From: Lepeophtheirus salmonis
Lineage: Eukaryota; Arthropoda; Copepoda; Siphonostomatoida; Caligidae
Length of the DNA stretch: 64,000 bases
Assembly: GCF_016086655.4 (NCBI RefSeq)
Contig: NC_052131.2
Location: forward strand, 14,057,940 to 14,121,939
Reading direction: 5' to 3'
Shown here in pieces: positions 25,779-38,799 of this stretch (positions within the stretch are counted from its first letter, which is position 1; the number at the start of each line of letters is the position of its first letter). The notes beneath the pieces were generated by a model. The model was not told the DNA's origin, did no database searches, and saw nothing but the letters and a program-made list of their open reading frames with translations. The position numbers and the translations under genes are program-made.

Positions 25779-27445
25779 CATAATATTTAATTATAATCAA
25801 TATTTATCAAGGTTGATTTGCTAAACAAAAAATGCTGATAAATCTTTGAGATATTTTTTAAAATTATTTTTTGAACATTATTTTACCTCCATAATATATA
25901 TGATATGTGGGAATATCCTTATAAATGAACAAAAAGAATTATTTAAATATAAATGCTTTATACAGGTACCATCACAGATTCAAGTGTGTTATTCAAAGAC
26001 TGAATTATGATAAAAATGATAGTTTTTTAATCGAATGAGGATTAGTTAAGTAATTAATTTTTTGCACTTGTATAATTAGTTTGAATCAATATAAAAAGAA
26101 CAAAAAAGGAGTTTTTTTAAAGTTTTAAGGTTAATTGAGCATGAAATCAAATATTTTCTTCAAGTGGTTTTTTACTTTTCCTTTAGTATTTATTCTTAGT
26201 TTTAAGTCTTATGCTTTTTTTTATATGACTATTGATGAAATAGTTTTATAGATATAATGAATGGGATTTTTTTAAAAAGTGACAAATGTACCAACAGAAA
26301 AAAAAAATCACCTTAAATTCTAATAAATTTCATTTTTTAGTGCACTAAATGCATCTTTTGTATCTCATCATTGTAAGGGATATTATGCTTATAGACCAAA
26401 ATTGAAGTTCTAAGGTAAGTTTTCCACTTATATCATGTGTAAATACCCGTAGATACGTGTATAATTTTAGAACATACCCATGGACAATTTATTTGTAAGA
26501 ACGTAGCATATTATTATCTTCAGTCCACAACAATTCTCCTTTTCTGAATGAAGAGTTTCTGTGTTTCAATTGTGTCTTGTTTGTAGCAGTGAAAGGGTCA
26601 TGATCAATTCAATATTGAATGACAGTAACTACAATGTGTTTACAAATTCATCTTTTTGTGGGATCTTCTCTGATCAAAACAAGAAACATTTAACAAAACA
26701 AAACCTTTTCATATTACATACATAGATAAAATCACCGGAAAGCCTAAAAGTTTTTAATTCATACAATGGTTTTAGTAATTTGACTAAAAAGGATTGTATA
26801 CTGAGATACAATGGAAAATTATAACTTTTTAATTAAATTAGCGCACATATATTAATTTACAATCATATACATATATATATATAGAAACTTTTAATGTCCC
26901 ACTCTAAAATTTTGGTTGTAAAAGAAACAAATATTATACATTTTGAAATTATTAAAGTTAGTTTAAGTTACTGTAACTGGAAAAGTAAATAAGAAAAAAC
27001 AAACAGAAATAACTCCAGGTATCTATTTATGTATCGAGTATCTTCATATTATTTTAAACAAGATTTAGTCCTTTTTAGAAAAATGAAGTAATTTGCAAAT
27101 ATAGTATGTAGAATTACTTTTTTTTTTCCATATAATAAACTTATACGTATATAAATATGAAATTCTATAACACAATTTAAAATGATTTCGTTAAAAGTCA
27201 CGACACGTAGACTGTAATAAAGATTCGATGTACATACATGAGTATATATGTGCATATATTCATATTAAGGTTGAAAGCAACAATAAAAAGTCCAATAAAG
27301 CCTTTTTTGAATAATCATATATATCCATATGTATATTATACAATAATGTGTGAATGCCTGGTTTTCAGTTCAGTTACTAGAGCCCCATTTATTACCTCCA
27401 CTTACAAAGTTGGACGGATGTTGTGTTTTCACCTCGGGTTGTTTG

Positions 27446-27810
27446 TTAGTTTATTTGTTTGTAAGCAGTATTACATAAAAGTTACAGACCGAATTTACTA
27501 AAACCTTGTAGGAAGATTATTCATATTAACAGTAATAAAACATTAAATTTTGACAGATCAAGATTATTAGTTTGTCTGTTTGTAAGCAAGATTACGGAAA
27601 AATCAACAACCCGTTTTTGTACAACTTTTAAGTACGACTATATAGATTAACTGTAAGAAGCCATTAAACTTTAAAAGGTCCAGGTTATTTGTTTGTCTGT
27701 ATCTATGCAGGATTACGAAAAAAGTACCCCACCGATATGGATGAAGAAGATGTAAGAAGACTATATATGTTAACAGTAAGAAGCTATTAAATTTTGAGAG
27801 GTCCATTTGA
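27446..27810 (+). repeat. Three-unit tandem repeat, ~121-bp period
   Basis: The units begin near 27446, 27567 and 27688. Each opens with a GTTTGT-rich tract, then a GCAGTATTAC/GCAAGATTACGG/GCAGGATTACG block, A-rich sequence, a CCGA- or CCCG-containing block, TAAGAAGACTAT-like sequence, TTAACAGTAA, CATTAAA-TTT and an AGGTCCA-like end. Units differ by about a quarter of positions. The opening block resembles a motif I associate with interspersed repeats of invertebrate noncoding DNA (GTTTGT repeats, then an AGGATTACG-type block); that resemblance is from memory and unverified. Confidence 0.75.
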
Positions 27811-29084
27811 TACAAAACATTAAAAACGTATAATCGACAACACATAATGTTATCTCTCTCTTGAAACAAAGAAAAATACACCACATATTTTCATCTTATT
27901 CATAAATAACAATAGTTTTTTGCAATTATACCCTAAATAGTTATAAATTAAATCAACCTCAAATTTTGTTCTTAACAAAGTTGTACTAGATGCTTGAAAA
28001 AGTGTTGAAATTCCTGCAAGCACTATTATAGTTAACATTTATCTCTGTCAGAGGATATGACGTCTCTCAAAGTTATAATTTTTGTTGTTGTAACATGTTT
28101 AAACTGATTGTATAATTTGCAACCATAGAATCAAGTGTATAATTTTAAAATAAGAGTTCAGAGTAATTTTGATGAGGTAGATGCAATATTAAACATTCTT
28201 TGAATGATCTTACTTTTGACTATGATAAGTGTACCAAGAAAAATTATTGTATTAATAATGACACTTTATTAAATTTTTTATTACTCATGTACAAAATGTA
28301 TTTCAAAAAATATTTATATTCTTTCAGATATGTGTGCAACATCTTATACATAATGAAACTACTAAGATGCTTCTAAACATCTATTGAAGAATATTTATAC
28401 CAGTACACAGGGATAGATTGCTATCGAATAAACATCATCAGCCTACAAAGAGTTACTTTTTATTGGAAAGGATGCCACAAGTGGGGATAGAGTCAGATCA
28501 CTTCTGACTAAACAAGTAAATTACTTTTTACATTTATACATATATTAAAAACCAAGCAATTACTTTATATATAAAAGTGTAATAAGTACATTTTATGCAC
28601 CTTTAAGAGCAAGAGGAGACTGACCATTTATCAGAAAGATAAGTTTATGGATAAGTGAATGTACATAATATAAAATAGAAAAGATTTTTGTAAAATGTTC
28701 TTCGTTACATTTATATGATACTATGCTGTGTGTAGTAATGTCTTCATATTATTTATGAGCATTTCACTTATATCCATACTAATACGATAACAAAAATAAA
28801 ATAAAAGGATAAATATAGGTGCCTATCTGGAATGTAGTATGTACGTACATATAACATAGCCAAATATTACTTTAAAAAAACAGCTAAATAATGGATAAAA
28901 AATTAGGTTAAATAAAAATTTAGAGAATTGATTAATTCTCGTACATATATTATTCATTCATATGCCTAATAGGCGAATCAATTAAGAAATACTCTTTACT
29001 AGAGTTGTTTGGTATATTGATACATTGATACAGGTTTTAAGCAAGTATTTTCCTCGTAGATTCATTATTAGAAGTTCATTCCCT
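27811..29084. other. AT-rich noncoding DNA
   Basis: No coding-like segment or repeat partner was recognised. Confidence 0.5.
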
Positions 29085-29428
29085 GCAAAATTCATCCTCC
29101 AACGTTTCATTCTAACTTTGAAGAGGGATACTTTTTGGCGTCATACGGCTTATATTTCTGAATAATAAGGAGTTTTTGTGCACCAATATAGAAGGGGGGC
29201 TGAGGAACTTGCATATGCTTACGTATAGTAAGGAGAGCAAAAAAATCATTTATAAACCAAAACCCCTATAAATCAAATCCATCGCTAGTCATCTCCAATA
29301 CCGACTACCAATCCCTCCTTGTACATCATTTCGCATAAACTACCAAATAGTTTAGAAACATAAACTGTGTAATGTCTCTAAATATCCCTCTTCAAAATGG
29401 GAATGAAATGTCCAGTAATGAATTTTAG
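29085..29428. mobile_element. Foldback MITE, ~340 bp
   Basis: The two ends are inverted copies of each other. The left arm reads AAATTCAT, TTTCATTCTAACTTTGAA, GAGGGATA, then a GTCATACGGCTTATATTTCT block. The right arm, on the minus strand, reads AAATTCATTA, ATTTCATTCCCATTTTGAA, GAGGGATATTTAGAGAC, then ACAGTTTATGTTTCT. Arms pair over at least ~90 bp. The interior is noncoding and includes GGAGGGATTGGTAGTCGG on the minus strand. A second, one-sided copy lies at 35340-35490, showing that this is a dispersed family. Short length, inverted ends and no coding capacity identify it as a nonautonomous DNA element; the parent family is unknown. Confidence 0.75.
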
Positions 29429-30003
29429 AGGTAATAAATTTACTTGGAATTAAAAGACACGGAATGAATCTACTAGCACCCTTGTCCTCATTTCACAAAC
29501 ACAAAAATCGTCCAGACGCCCCAAGGAGTGATCATGAGTAACCCTTTCTTGTCATATATATTTACCCAAGTAGAGTATTGAAAGGTATAGTACTATTAAT
29601 ATCAATTATGGTACTGACATCAAAACTTAATTTCATTCAATGCATAAAACAAGCGGATTTGTAAAGCATTAGGTGTTAAATATGAGTTTTTAGTGCGAGA
29701 ACAAATCCAAACTAAAAACAAATCTACTTCAGGTCGTTAAGTTAAAAGAATAAATAAGTGATTTCATAATATGAGTAGTATTAATATTATTTCTGTAAAC
29801 AAAGGGCAATTTTCTTTCAAATCAATGAATATACAAATATAAAATTTAATTTTTACTTGCCTATTTGTTGTGCACTATGCATGTGTACAAAGAATTATCT
29901 CAGAAAATTTACATACACAGTTTTTTTGTCCGCTGTGAATTTTTCCACTATACACATATTACCTCTTAATCGTAGAGTTGTAAATTCTATACACTGTTGA
30001 TAA
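29429..30003. other. Noncoding DNA
   Basis: Nothing recognisable. A short GC-richer patch at 29460-29540 has no shared frame or family match. Confidence 0.45.
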
Positions 30004-30175
30004 GTAAAAATAACAACAGCATAGTAACCCCGACATTTTGAAGAAATTAGAAAAACACCTTAGCTGTTACAGTATTTTATTTTATTATTGACAAAGGAAA
30101 GTAATAAAGACAAATCCAACTTCATACTTAGCAACGAAATAAACAAGAGTTGTTTTGATATCGATGCTCAACCTT
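30004..30175 (+). repeat. Decayed copy of an unknown coding-like repeat (partner at 49847-50065)
   Basis: The shared 5' block is ACA(G)CATAGTAACCC, followed by a CTTAGCTG block and a GAAATAA-CAA block. At the protein level one frame here reads EINKSCFDIDAQPYFES, against EISKDLVINYSDVDPKFYCE in the partner. A common protein ancestor would explain why spaced residues (E-I, K, D-[IV]-D, Y/F, E) match while third positions differ. The local frame runs from 30088 to 30282. I do not recognise the family; the match could also be partly chance. Confidence 0.4.
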
Positions 30176-32145
30176 ACTTTGAGTCGATCAAGGGCTCAGA
30201 CGTATATTCCTTCAATGCTACTTTTATGGGTACACACACTCGGGGTTACTTTATACTCACATGCTTTTTCCTCAATAATTAAAGAAGAAAGATAGCAGAT
30301 TCGGTAAATTATGTTTTTGTTGAGATTCCCAATTACTAAATAAAATCCCGTGCGAGTGAATGATTGGGAATTTAAAACTCTAATTATTAGTGCTATGCAC
30401 GTCTACTAATTGTACAGGAATTATGTAGGTCTATTTATACAACTATGAACATTTGATACTATTAAGCGAAGAAATGTCCAACAGGTGAGCAAAACAATTA
30501 GCTAACTAACTTTTAAAATCTTTTTGTTTGTTTTTAAGAGGAATCAATAAAAAATAGATTTAATGAAGATTATACTGTGATCAGGGATTATAAGTACAAT
30601 AAAATTCGAATATATCCGTGTCTTTTGTCTTGAGCTGTTTTTTATAACCTTTCTCACTCTTTGGAGATAATGATATCATAATCATATTTTTATTATAATA
30701 TGGAAGTTATAAGATTCCAAACTTGGGAGGGGTTGTTCAAAGAGTTAAGGACGTAAGGAGCGTCAGGGGCGCCAGAACCCATTCAAAAGTGGGAGAAGTT
30801 TCATAAAAATGAAGCATAGATTGATGAAAACATTATTAGTAATCATAGAACTGTTCATAATTGTTTCCTTTTGAAAGCTTAGGAAACAATGACTAGAGAG
30901 TTGAAAAAACATAACCAGCTGCCAGTATTTAAAAATAAAACTGAAAACTTATGTGATAACCGTTATGAAGTTTGATAAAATTAGCTACTAGTTGTTTTGA
31001 AAGAAAGGAAATTAATACAAATACTAGTCCGTACCTTGTAATGGGGCTTACAAAATTGGCTCCAACGTTGATCCTCCTCTTCACTCCAATTCCAACATGA
31101 ACTTACACTTATAACACCTCAACAAATTATTAGTGCATTTTTCATGAGTAAGCGCGCATCTGGTTACTTTATATGTTGATGCTCTCTCTTCAAAAATTAT
31201 ATAATGATAATCGCATCCTTGAAAAACAAAATAAATAAGTACAACTATTGATAGATTATCTAGGGGAGGTAGGAAGGGGAGGGTCCTTCCCAAAACTTAA
31301 AACCCATGATTGAAGTAATCAGTAACTACAAACAAAAGACGAGTTTTATTAAGGGGCTATGTAGGGTCAAATCCAGTCTTAATATTATGTATGTATATAA
31401 AATACATATAAAATAAAAGCATAAACAATATACATACATATGTAAAAGAGGTTTTTTGGTTTCTTTGTAAAGACTCATGAAGATTCCGCATAGACTTGTA
31501 TTAAATGAGAAGTACAATATTTGTAAACATATAAATATATATGATACGTTATTATCCACATAATATCTCTCCAACAAAAGACTCAATACATACTTACAAG
31601 AAAAGGATTAAACAACTGTTATACATTCTTATCTAATTTATACAGCCAAGATAAGTAAAAGAATGAAGAAAAAGAACCAACAGAAAGTAAGTTTTGGCGA
31701 ATTATGTAATAATAATATTATATGAGCAGTGAGCTCTTATATTTACTATATAAACACAATCTTCATTTATCACTCCAGTTTTCATATATACATCTTTCTA
31801 GGAGTATGTACATTATGATGATGATTTTGTCTGAATTATCTTTCATGACTCTTATATATGAATGTAGCAGATATATACATATTAGGGTGGGACTGATGCC
31901 CCTACTTTTTACAAGAGGTTTATCAATTTTTGGTCCTTTGTATGGTCTTAATATATAATAAATCTGTGAAATTTTATTAAAATATATTTATATTTAATTT
32001 TAGCACAAAGCTTATGAAACTTTGGGGAAAGTGACACCACAAATTAGTTAAATCATATTTCTAGGGGTTTCATATGGAATAATTTTTTATAAAATATTTA
32101 TTTTAAATTAAAGTTTGAAAATCCACCTATGAAATACTGCAAATA
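30176..32145. other. AT-rich noncoding DNA with a possible hAT terminus
   Basis: Near 30765 the sequence CAGGGGCGCCAGAACCC resembles a hAT-type end, but no partner end was identified. The segment near 31260-31300 is G-rich (GGGGAGGTAGGAAGGGGAGGG) and might be the opposite terminus of a decayed element. Otherwise nothing was recognised. Confidence 0.4.
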
Positions 32146-32602
32146 TAGGGGTGTCTGCAGGATGTTATATATATATTTATTGGGTTGGGGGAATTAAATT
32201 TTGCAGAAAAAAAAATTAAAAATTTTTTTTTTTGGAAAAAATAAAAATTTAACTATTAAATTTTTCGAATTTAAAAAAAAAATCCAGTTACTCATAGAAA
32301 TTTAATTTTTCGAAAAAAAAAAATCAAAAATGAAAATTCCCATATTAATTGTTTGATAAAAAATTTCAAAAATCCAAAGCTATTTATAAAAAAAAAATCA
32401 AAAATTAAACTTCAAATATTATTTCTTTTGGAGTGAAATTTTAATTATAAAATTTTATTTTCTGTTACATAATTTGCCCAAATGAAAAAAATTTTATCCC
32501 TGTTTTTGCGTAAACTTTTCTTATCCTGACCAAAAAAAAATTCTAGTAAAAAAACAAAAAATATCTTAATTTGGGGGGGAAGTACAGCCCCTCCAGCCCC
32601 TG
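32146..32602. mobile_element. hAT-like short element with poly-A/poly-T filler
   Basis: The left end is TAGGGGTGTCTGCAGG; the right end read on the minus strand is CAGGGGCTGGAGGGGCTG. These are imperfect inverted termini of the type seen in hAT transposons. Between them lie ~420 bp made almost wholly of A8-A11 and T8-T10 runs separated by short words such as AAATTTAATTTTTCGAAA and TCAAAAAT. No transposase is encoded. A verbatim piece of its interior reappears at 32874-32932. Confidence 0.55.
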
Positions 32603-32873
32603 ATGTACGTATGAAGTTAAAATTAAAGATCAAATTACTATGATTGGATTGTAAACATCCAATAAAATACAGAAATATACATTGTATGAAATTCTCATCT
32701 ATTTTTTAGAAATAAATATTTATTTTTTTCAAAAAAAATAGTATTAATATTTTTGAATCATTGGATCTTAGTATAAAATATATATAACAAAGAAAACAAA
32801 TATATGAAAATTTCATCGGTTCTGTGCTCAAGATAAATACTAACATATTTCAATTAATTCGTGTATTTACACA

Positions 32874-32932
32874 TAGAAATTTAATTTTTTCGAAAAAAAA
32901 AATCAAAAATGAAAATTCCCATATTAATTGTA
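32874..32932 (+). repeat. Near-identical copy of 32294-32351
   Basis: About 58 bp, beginning CATAGAAATTTAATTTTT and ending CCCATATTAATTGT, is repeated almost exactly 580 bp downstream, differing only in homopolymer lengths. Such close identity in an otherwise decayed region points to a recent local copying event such as gene conversion, template switching or a second element insertion. Confidence 0.8.
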
Positions 32933-35339
32933 TTCCTTAGCATCAACGCTTCAGGTAACGCTTGTTTGGAAAGTGTAGGAAGATCGGGTTCACCCTAATA
33001 TATATTGTATATTCAAAATCTCTGCCTTCTATGTACATAATATATACTATTATGTAGATGAAAGTACAAACATAATTCGTGAATATATGAAAATTGAATG
33101 ATGAAGTTTCACTACGTATACCAACTAGTACACTCGTACTTTAGTGATATCGGGGTACTGACACATTTAAAATGATACTATAGTAAATTAGTACTTGACC
33201 ATAGCTTACAACCCTGCTACATCCTAAAAAAATTGACCTACCTATAAGTATAAGGTAAAGAATCAAAAATGCCATTTATTTGAGGCGTCCGCAGAAAATA
33301 TATATATTTATATTTTGAAGGAAGATTGGTTTGTATCATACATCGGGGGCACATTCGAAAAAAGTTATAAAACAATCCGCCCTAATATTGATAACTACAA
33401 TATAACATATACTTACATGTATGTACTTAATACAAAAGTTTATTTTGTTTACAAAAAGCATTTCAGACAAATGAAAATTGCACAAATATACAACTCCGAA
33501 TAGAAGAAGAAAGCTTATTTAATTAATGGTTAATGAATTATATTTTTTTCTTTATTATTTTATCAAAGCTTATTGTATAGGTAATGGGTTATACTGCACT
33601 CTAGTACTTAAATAAATTTACTTACACGTTTTTATAAATGATCCTAATTGAAATTTAATAAATTGACATCTGGAGATTAATCCATATTTTTTTCAATAAT
33701 ACACATCATTTTCCTTTTTGAAAATACCTACATTGATATATATATGTATAAAAGATTCGTCATTGTTAAATATCTGCATATTGTGGGTTTCTTGTTGTAG
33801 TAAAAGTGCTTTTTTGACTTATGTTTGTAGATTATAGCTATGATAAGGCCCTTTTAAAGTTTCAATATGGGCTTTTTACCTTTTAGTTAAAAATTACGCA
33901 TTGTATGTTGATATAAGCAAAGCTATTAAACAAAGTGTTGAAACACGCCTATTAGCTCAGACTCTACGTATCTTTTTTCAAATGGGAAGGGCAATAACTT
34001 TAAATTTAGATAGTGTATGATACAGAAATTTCGTTTGCTATAAACATATTATTTTAGTTTTACGTCAAACATAATAGATATGTATCGAATATCTAAAGTT
34101 TAATATAGTAGATAGAGAGAAATCGAATTAGTAACTACCACGATTTTGTCTATTTCTCTGATCATGCCTCAATAGTAGTGGCAGAGCCCCACAATTTCTA
34201 CAGTTGAGGCCATCTGTAAATTTCATTAACTACACACTGAATTTTTCAAAAGTAAATATATATTTTTTAAATTATCCCTATACGACTAGTCATGAAAATT
34301 CTTGTAAATAAAATTTTTTGACTTTCTTATTTATGAAAAGGAATTGCATTTCGTCTTTTTAATTTATTTTTCTTCCTAATTTGGGTCCTTGTGTCTCCTT
34401 GTCACTACTCAGTATTTCAAATTGAATAAAAAAAAACAAAAAAAACTAATGATCCGAATAGAAACATTTGATTTAATACTAACACATTACTACATTTTAG
34501 TTATGTTGATCTATTGAATGGACGTGAACATTATTGAAATGTTAGATATTTATATTATAAGTATTCCGCACAATACAATTAAGTAAAAAACACCTCTAAA
34601 AATACTCTAAAAAAATGAAGACAAGGTAGGATGTAACTTTTGTAGGGTATGAGGAGTGCAAAAATTTAATATTTATCTACAAAAATGATGCAAGACCTAA
34701 AAATATCATTGTACACTTAAATTTTTGAAGTCTATCTGAATTCAAGCTCATCATTATTAATATATTTCTCTAATGTGTCCCGAATTAATCAGATGGTGTT
34801 GTACTGATTGGGTATACGTAAAAATTATAGTATTTACTACATATTATATCACATTATACTTTATATTTACTCCATTTGACCTAGGATTTTACTTTGAAGT
34901 CCATATACATTATACATGTGTAATATGTATTTCCTTCTCTAAGAACGACCAAGACGCTCATTGGTCATTTACCTTATTACCATTGTTCATTGAGCTACTT
35001 TGTTCAATTGATATGCTCGACATCTCTTTCCTGAGAGTCTCTTAGGTAAATCTACATTCATAAAGGTAAAGCTTTGAATACGTTTTTTCAACATGTTTTT
35101 GTTATTTGGCTTTATTTACTCCTGAATTGAGCTTATAAGATTGATAGAAAAAGTAGATATATACTTAACATTTTTCTTTTTTTGTTCAATATCTTATTCT
35201 ATTTAAAATTGTTAAAATTTCCAAATTGTAAGTTGAATTATTTTGATCAAGAGCTTACGTACATACAGTTATTGTCAAATTATTAAAGGGATCTCAACAT
35301 AATCATTGATGTTATTAGATGTTCATTGAAAACTAAATT
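32933..35339. other. AT-rich noncoding DNA
   Basis: Near 33282 the motif AGGCGTCCGCAG followed by TATATATATTTATATT parallels the left end of the hAT-like element at 32146, so a further decayed copy may start there. At 34170-34200, AGTAGTGGCAGAGCCCCAC resembles a hAT CAGTGGCGGAGCC-type end. Nothing else was recognised. Confidence 0.4.
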
Positions 35340-35490
35340 TAGCATTCCTACTTTGAAGAGGGATATTTAGTGACGTAATACGGTTTATGTTTCTACACTA
35401 GTTAGTAGTTTTTGTGTAGAGCTGTAGATGGAGGGATTGGGAGTTGGTAGTCGGCACTGGAGATGAGTGATGGATATTTATGAGTGGGAG
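35340..35490 (+). mobile_element. Half-copy of the 29-kb foldback MITE
   Basis: It matches the minus-strand reading of 29428-29280: CATTCCTACTTTGAAGAGGG, ATATTTAGTGACGTAATACG, GTTTATGTTTCTA, then GGAGGGATTGGGAG, GTAGTCGGCACTGGAGATGA. Only one arm plus interior is present, so it is a truncated insertion or a copy whose other arm was lost. Confidence 0.7.
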
Positions 35491-37816
35491 ACGGATACAA
35501 ATGATTTCTGTTGTATTGGGATTAGAAATGACGTCATGATAAATCTTTAATAGTTAGTAGAAATGGAATCCCAATCCGATGATATTATTTATATCTTGGA
35601 AAATACAAGTAAATGCCGTCATTCCTCTTCCTCTTCTCCATCGTTTATTACTATTCGCTTCTACTCCTTTTCATTCATCGCCAATCATCAATTTCATCAT
35701 CCTCTTTTCTCTTCCTTTCCTCTTTTTCCAATGCAAACCTACTTAAACAATAACTATAAGCAAATTATTCGGGCCCCTAACTCCCTTCTCCAGGATTTCT
35801 TACTCTGCCCTGCTTCAAGCTTAACTCTGGATGGAATTCTATAAGTAAAAACAATCATATTCATTCATAGGATCATGCTAGGTCTCGTAATATATTTCTA
35901 GAATATATCGTTCATCCCCTTCACATGCAATCACAACTGTTCAAACTTCAATACATAGGATTCAAAGTATTTTGAAGGAGACACGGAATAATATTGCTAC
36001 GGTCCGTTGCGAAGAATCATTGACATTCATATGTAATCAATTTCTTCATCAAGAACCAATGAAGAGGATTATACTTGAGTAATAGAACTAGATCAAGATA
36101 TGTACCTCGTTCATGAAAGTCTTCAGGCATTTCTGAATATGATATATAATAATAAATATATCTAAGTATTTTATTAACTTATCACAATCATAAATTGTGT
36201 TCTGCTCACTTCGACCCTTCACTTGTTTTTCCACACTGTGCCTCGGAGAAACAACTCTGTTCTATGTATCAATTAACCATCTTCATATTACTGGGAAGAT
36301 ATTGGATCCTAACTAATGGAATTAAAAACATTGTTTCAATACCCTTCTAAAATAAAACATGATTTTTAGTGGTGAATAAATACAAGAAGCCGATTGATCT
36401 GTTGAGTTGAGGATTGAACAAGATAAGGGGATTTTCACATTTTGAGGTTTAAGGTTGAAATATAATTTACTAATATAATAATAACTATAGTTTTATTTCA
36501 CAGTCAAATTCAAACTCAGAAAGTCCATACCTATGATGGGCATAGGACATCGTTAATTATGAAATTATAAGGAACTTCCTTTTGAAAGAGGGAATCGAAA
36601 TAGATTATATTAATTCTTGTTTTTGTAAATATAAAGGATAAAAATATACTTAAAGACAAGATTTTATATAAGCTATAACTATTTTAACGTGTGTCCTAGG
36701 TTATCTCATATTTTAGATATGATGATCTATTGTGTATGGATGAAAAAAAAATATATTTGAAAAGTTTCAGTCTTCAAAAACCGTTTCTGTGACCTATTTG
36801 AAAATGAAATTTGTCAAATTGAATTTACCATTAGTTAAGGGATTGAGATGTTTTAATTTTAAAGTTATAATACTGAATTTTAAAATTTCATTAAAGTTCC
36901 TTCCGTAAGTTCAATTTTCATATGGGCGGAAAACAAATTGTTGCACAAAGAACTATTTCGAATACATAAACGATCGCAACCCCTGTACTGATCTCCAAAT
37001 TGAATAAGATAAGTATTGGTTTAGGTGCATAATATACATGGATAGGGTGTCAGAAATCCCTTTCTATTTTATAATACAGTAAGTTGTTATATATTCAACC
37101 TTTACTTCTACATTTAAAAGAAGCTGTATTAAATCTGTTTAAGTAAATTGCTCATTATAAACAATTTTATAAAATATAAAACTTTGGGCATGATTCAGAA
37201 TCATTTATTGATTCCAAATCATTTTTTATGTAACTCACAATATCCAGAAACAAGAATATTTCAAACTGATATTTAAAAAACCTGTATTGAATCAATATAG
37301 CTAATTCTTAGAGATAAAATTATGAAGTATTAGATATAAATTTATTTAATATATATAAAATATACTTTTAAAAGTATGGTATATCATTGATTACTACACT
37401 ACGGAGTTCGTTTGTATCTAGCTGCATTTAATCTATATTGGTAGTAAGGAATACAAGGTGACTAAAAAGAGTCGTTCAAGAGAACAAATTGATTGGGAAC
37501 GATACATCACTAGTCAAGGACTACTATAAGAAATGCACTAGTACACAAAATCAAAGAGGCAAGTATTATATAAATGATTAACTATTACCATTACGAATAC
37601 CCTATCTTAAAGATGAAAAATAAATAAATCAATATTTATATGTAACTTATTTCTGTTAAAATTCTAAGCCTAAATGATTTGCTATACACTATAATTATAT
37701 AACAGGTAAATTAAGTGGTCTAACTTTGCGTCATATTTTCGAAAACACACAACCTCTTCACATATTCAATGCTACTACCTCCCTCAGTAAAATTGTAATT
37801 TGTCCTAAGAGAATAG
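35491..37816. other. Noncoding DNA, pyrimidine-rich near 35620-35740
   Basis: A plus-strand frame of 93 codons starts at 35563, in a TC-rich stretch; its serine, phenylalanine and proline content follows from the base composition and it is not convincing as a gene. A TGACGTCA palindrome (CRE-type site) is at 35529-35536. Nothing else was recognised. Confidence 0.45.
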
Positions 37817-37938
37817 GATTGTAATCTCTACAGGTAGAATTATTAATTTTCCTAGTAGAAATCATGAATATCTATTCTAGGACATATTAACATCATGATT
37901 TCTTCTAGAAGAATCAAAGATTCTACTGGAGTTCAATC
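37817..37938. repeat. Imperfect hairpin, ~48-bp arms
   Basis: The arm at 37817-37868 (GATTGTAATCTCTACAGG, TAGAATTATTAATTTTCC, TAGTAGAAATCATGA) pairs with 37893-37938, which on the minus strand reads GATTGAACTCCAGTAGAATC, TTTGATTCTTCTAGAAGAAA, TCATG. About three quarters of positions pair; the inner 16 bp pair with one mismatch. The loop is ~25 nt. Size and shape would suit either a very small MITE or a microRNA-precursor-like hairpin. Confidence 0.55.
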
Positions 37939-38799
37939 TTTACTGTGACATGTACATAATTAATTTATTCCTGAATGCATAATTAAATTTTAGGCAAAGT
38001 TATTTAAAAACTACTAAATTCGTCATTTTTTTTGTTATAAAGTTATTTGCACTACTTTAACTATCATACTCAACGGTAAATTCAAGGGATTCATGTTCAT
38101 GAAAATAGTAAATGGTTATTATGGACAGTGTGTGAGGGAAATTTATAGCCAGAATATACTTTGTATATATATACGGAATATATATGTGAGTTAGAGGAAT
38201 TTTTTATATAGATATTTTTGAAATTTAAGGTTAATTTTATTCAAAGTTGTTTATGGAGTCAAAAATTTATTTTTGGGAAACAAATGATCTTATTTGAATT
38301 GCTCCTTTTTGATTTATCTTTAGATATAGTAGATAATTAATACAAGTATGTTATTACTTACATAGCCGGGATATATCCGTTAGGTATGATAACTTTAGGA
38401 GAAACAACTTCAATTTTGCCCCAAAAGGTAAATAAATAATTCAATCTAAAGTTCAGACTTAAATTGTAAAAAACAAAAAAAAAACGAAATTTCTTAATTG
38501 ATGTTTTTTTTTTAAAAAACATTCTTTGATATCATAAGGTCTTAGTTGAAATTTAAGACGAGTTGCTGTAACTAAGCCCAAATGTTTTATGTAAAATTAG
38601 GCTTACTTATATCTAAATTGAGCTGTTTGAAGTGGGCTTATAGTGTTGTCATTTATAATGCATTCCATTTTACTTTTCAGTTATTAAGGAAAACAAGTTA
38701 TCTTAGTTCCAAAAAAAGTAAAGCTGCTATAAAAATTGTGTGGTCAACTTAAAAGTAATGGTTTCTTCATTGATTTGCAGCATTTTTTGTAAAATATTG

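Larger units (their letters stand above)
23179..27445. other. Long AT-rich noncoding tract
   Basis: No clear gene. It holds A and T homopolymers (23507-23522, 24950-24972), a TA microsatellite (25745-25775) and one GC-richer coding-like island at 24366-24545. The remainder has stops in all frames at high density. Confidence 0.5.

Noticed and set aside
35529..35536. TGACGTCA palindromes here and at 5131-5138 as CRE/ATF promoter sites
   Set aside because: An 8-bp site is expected about once by chance in 64 kb even at this composition, and no supporting promoter or credible gene is adjacent.
35563..35844. 93-codon plus-strand frame as a gene
   Set aside because: The interval is a pyrimidine-rich tract; serine, phenylalanine and proline content follows directly from TC richness and there is no domain.
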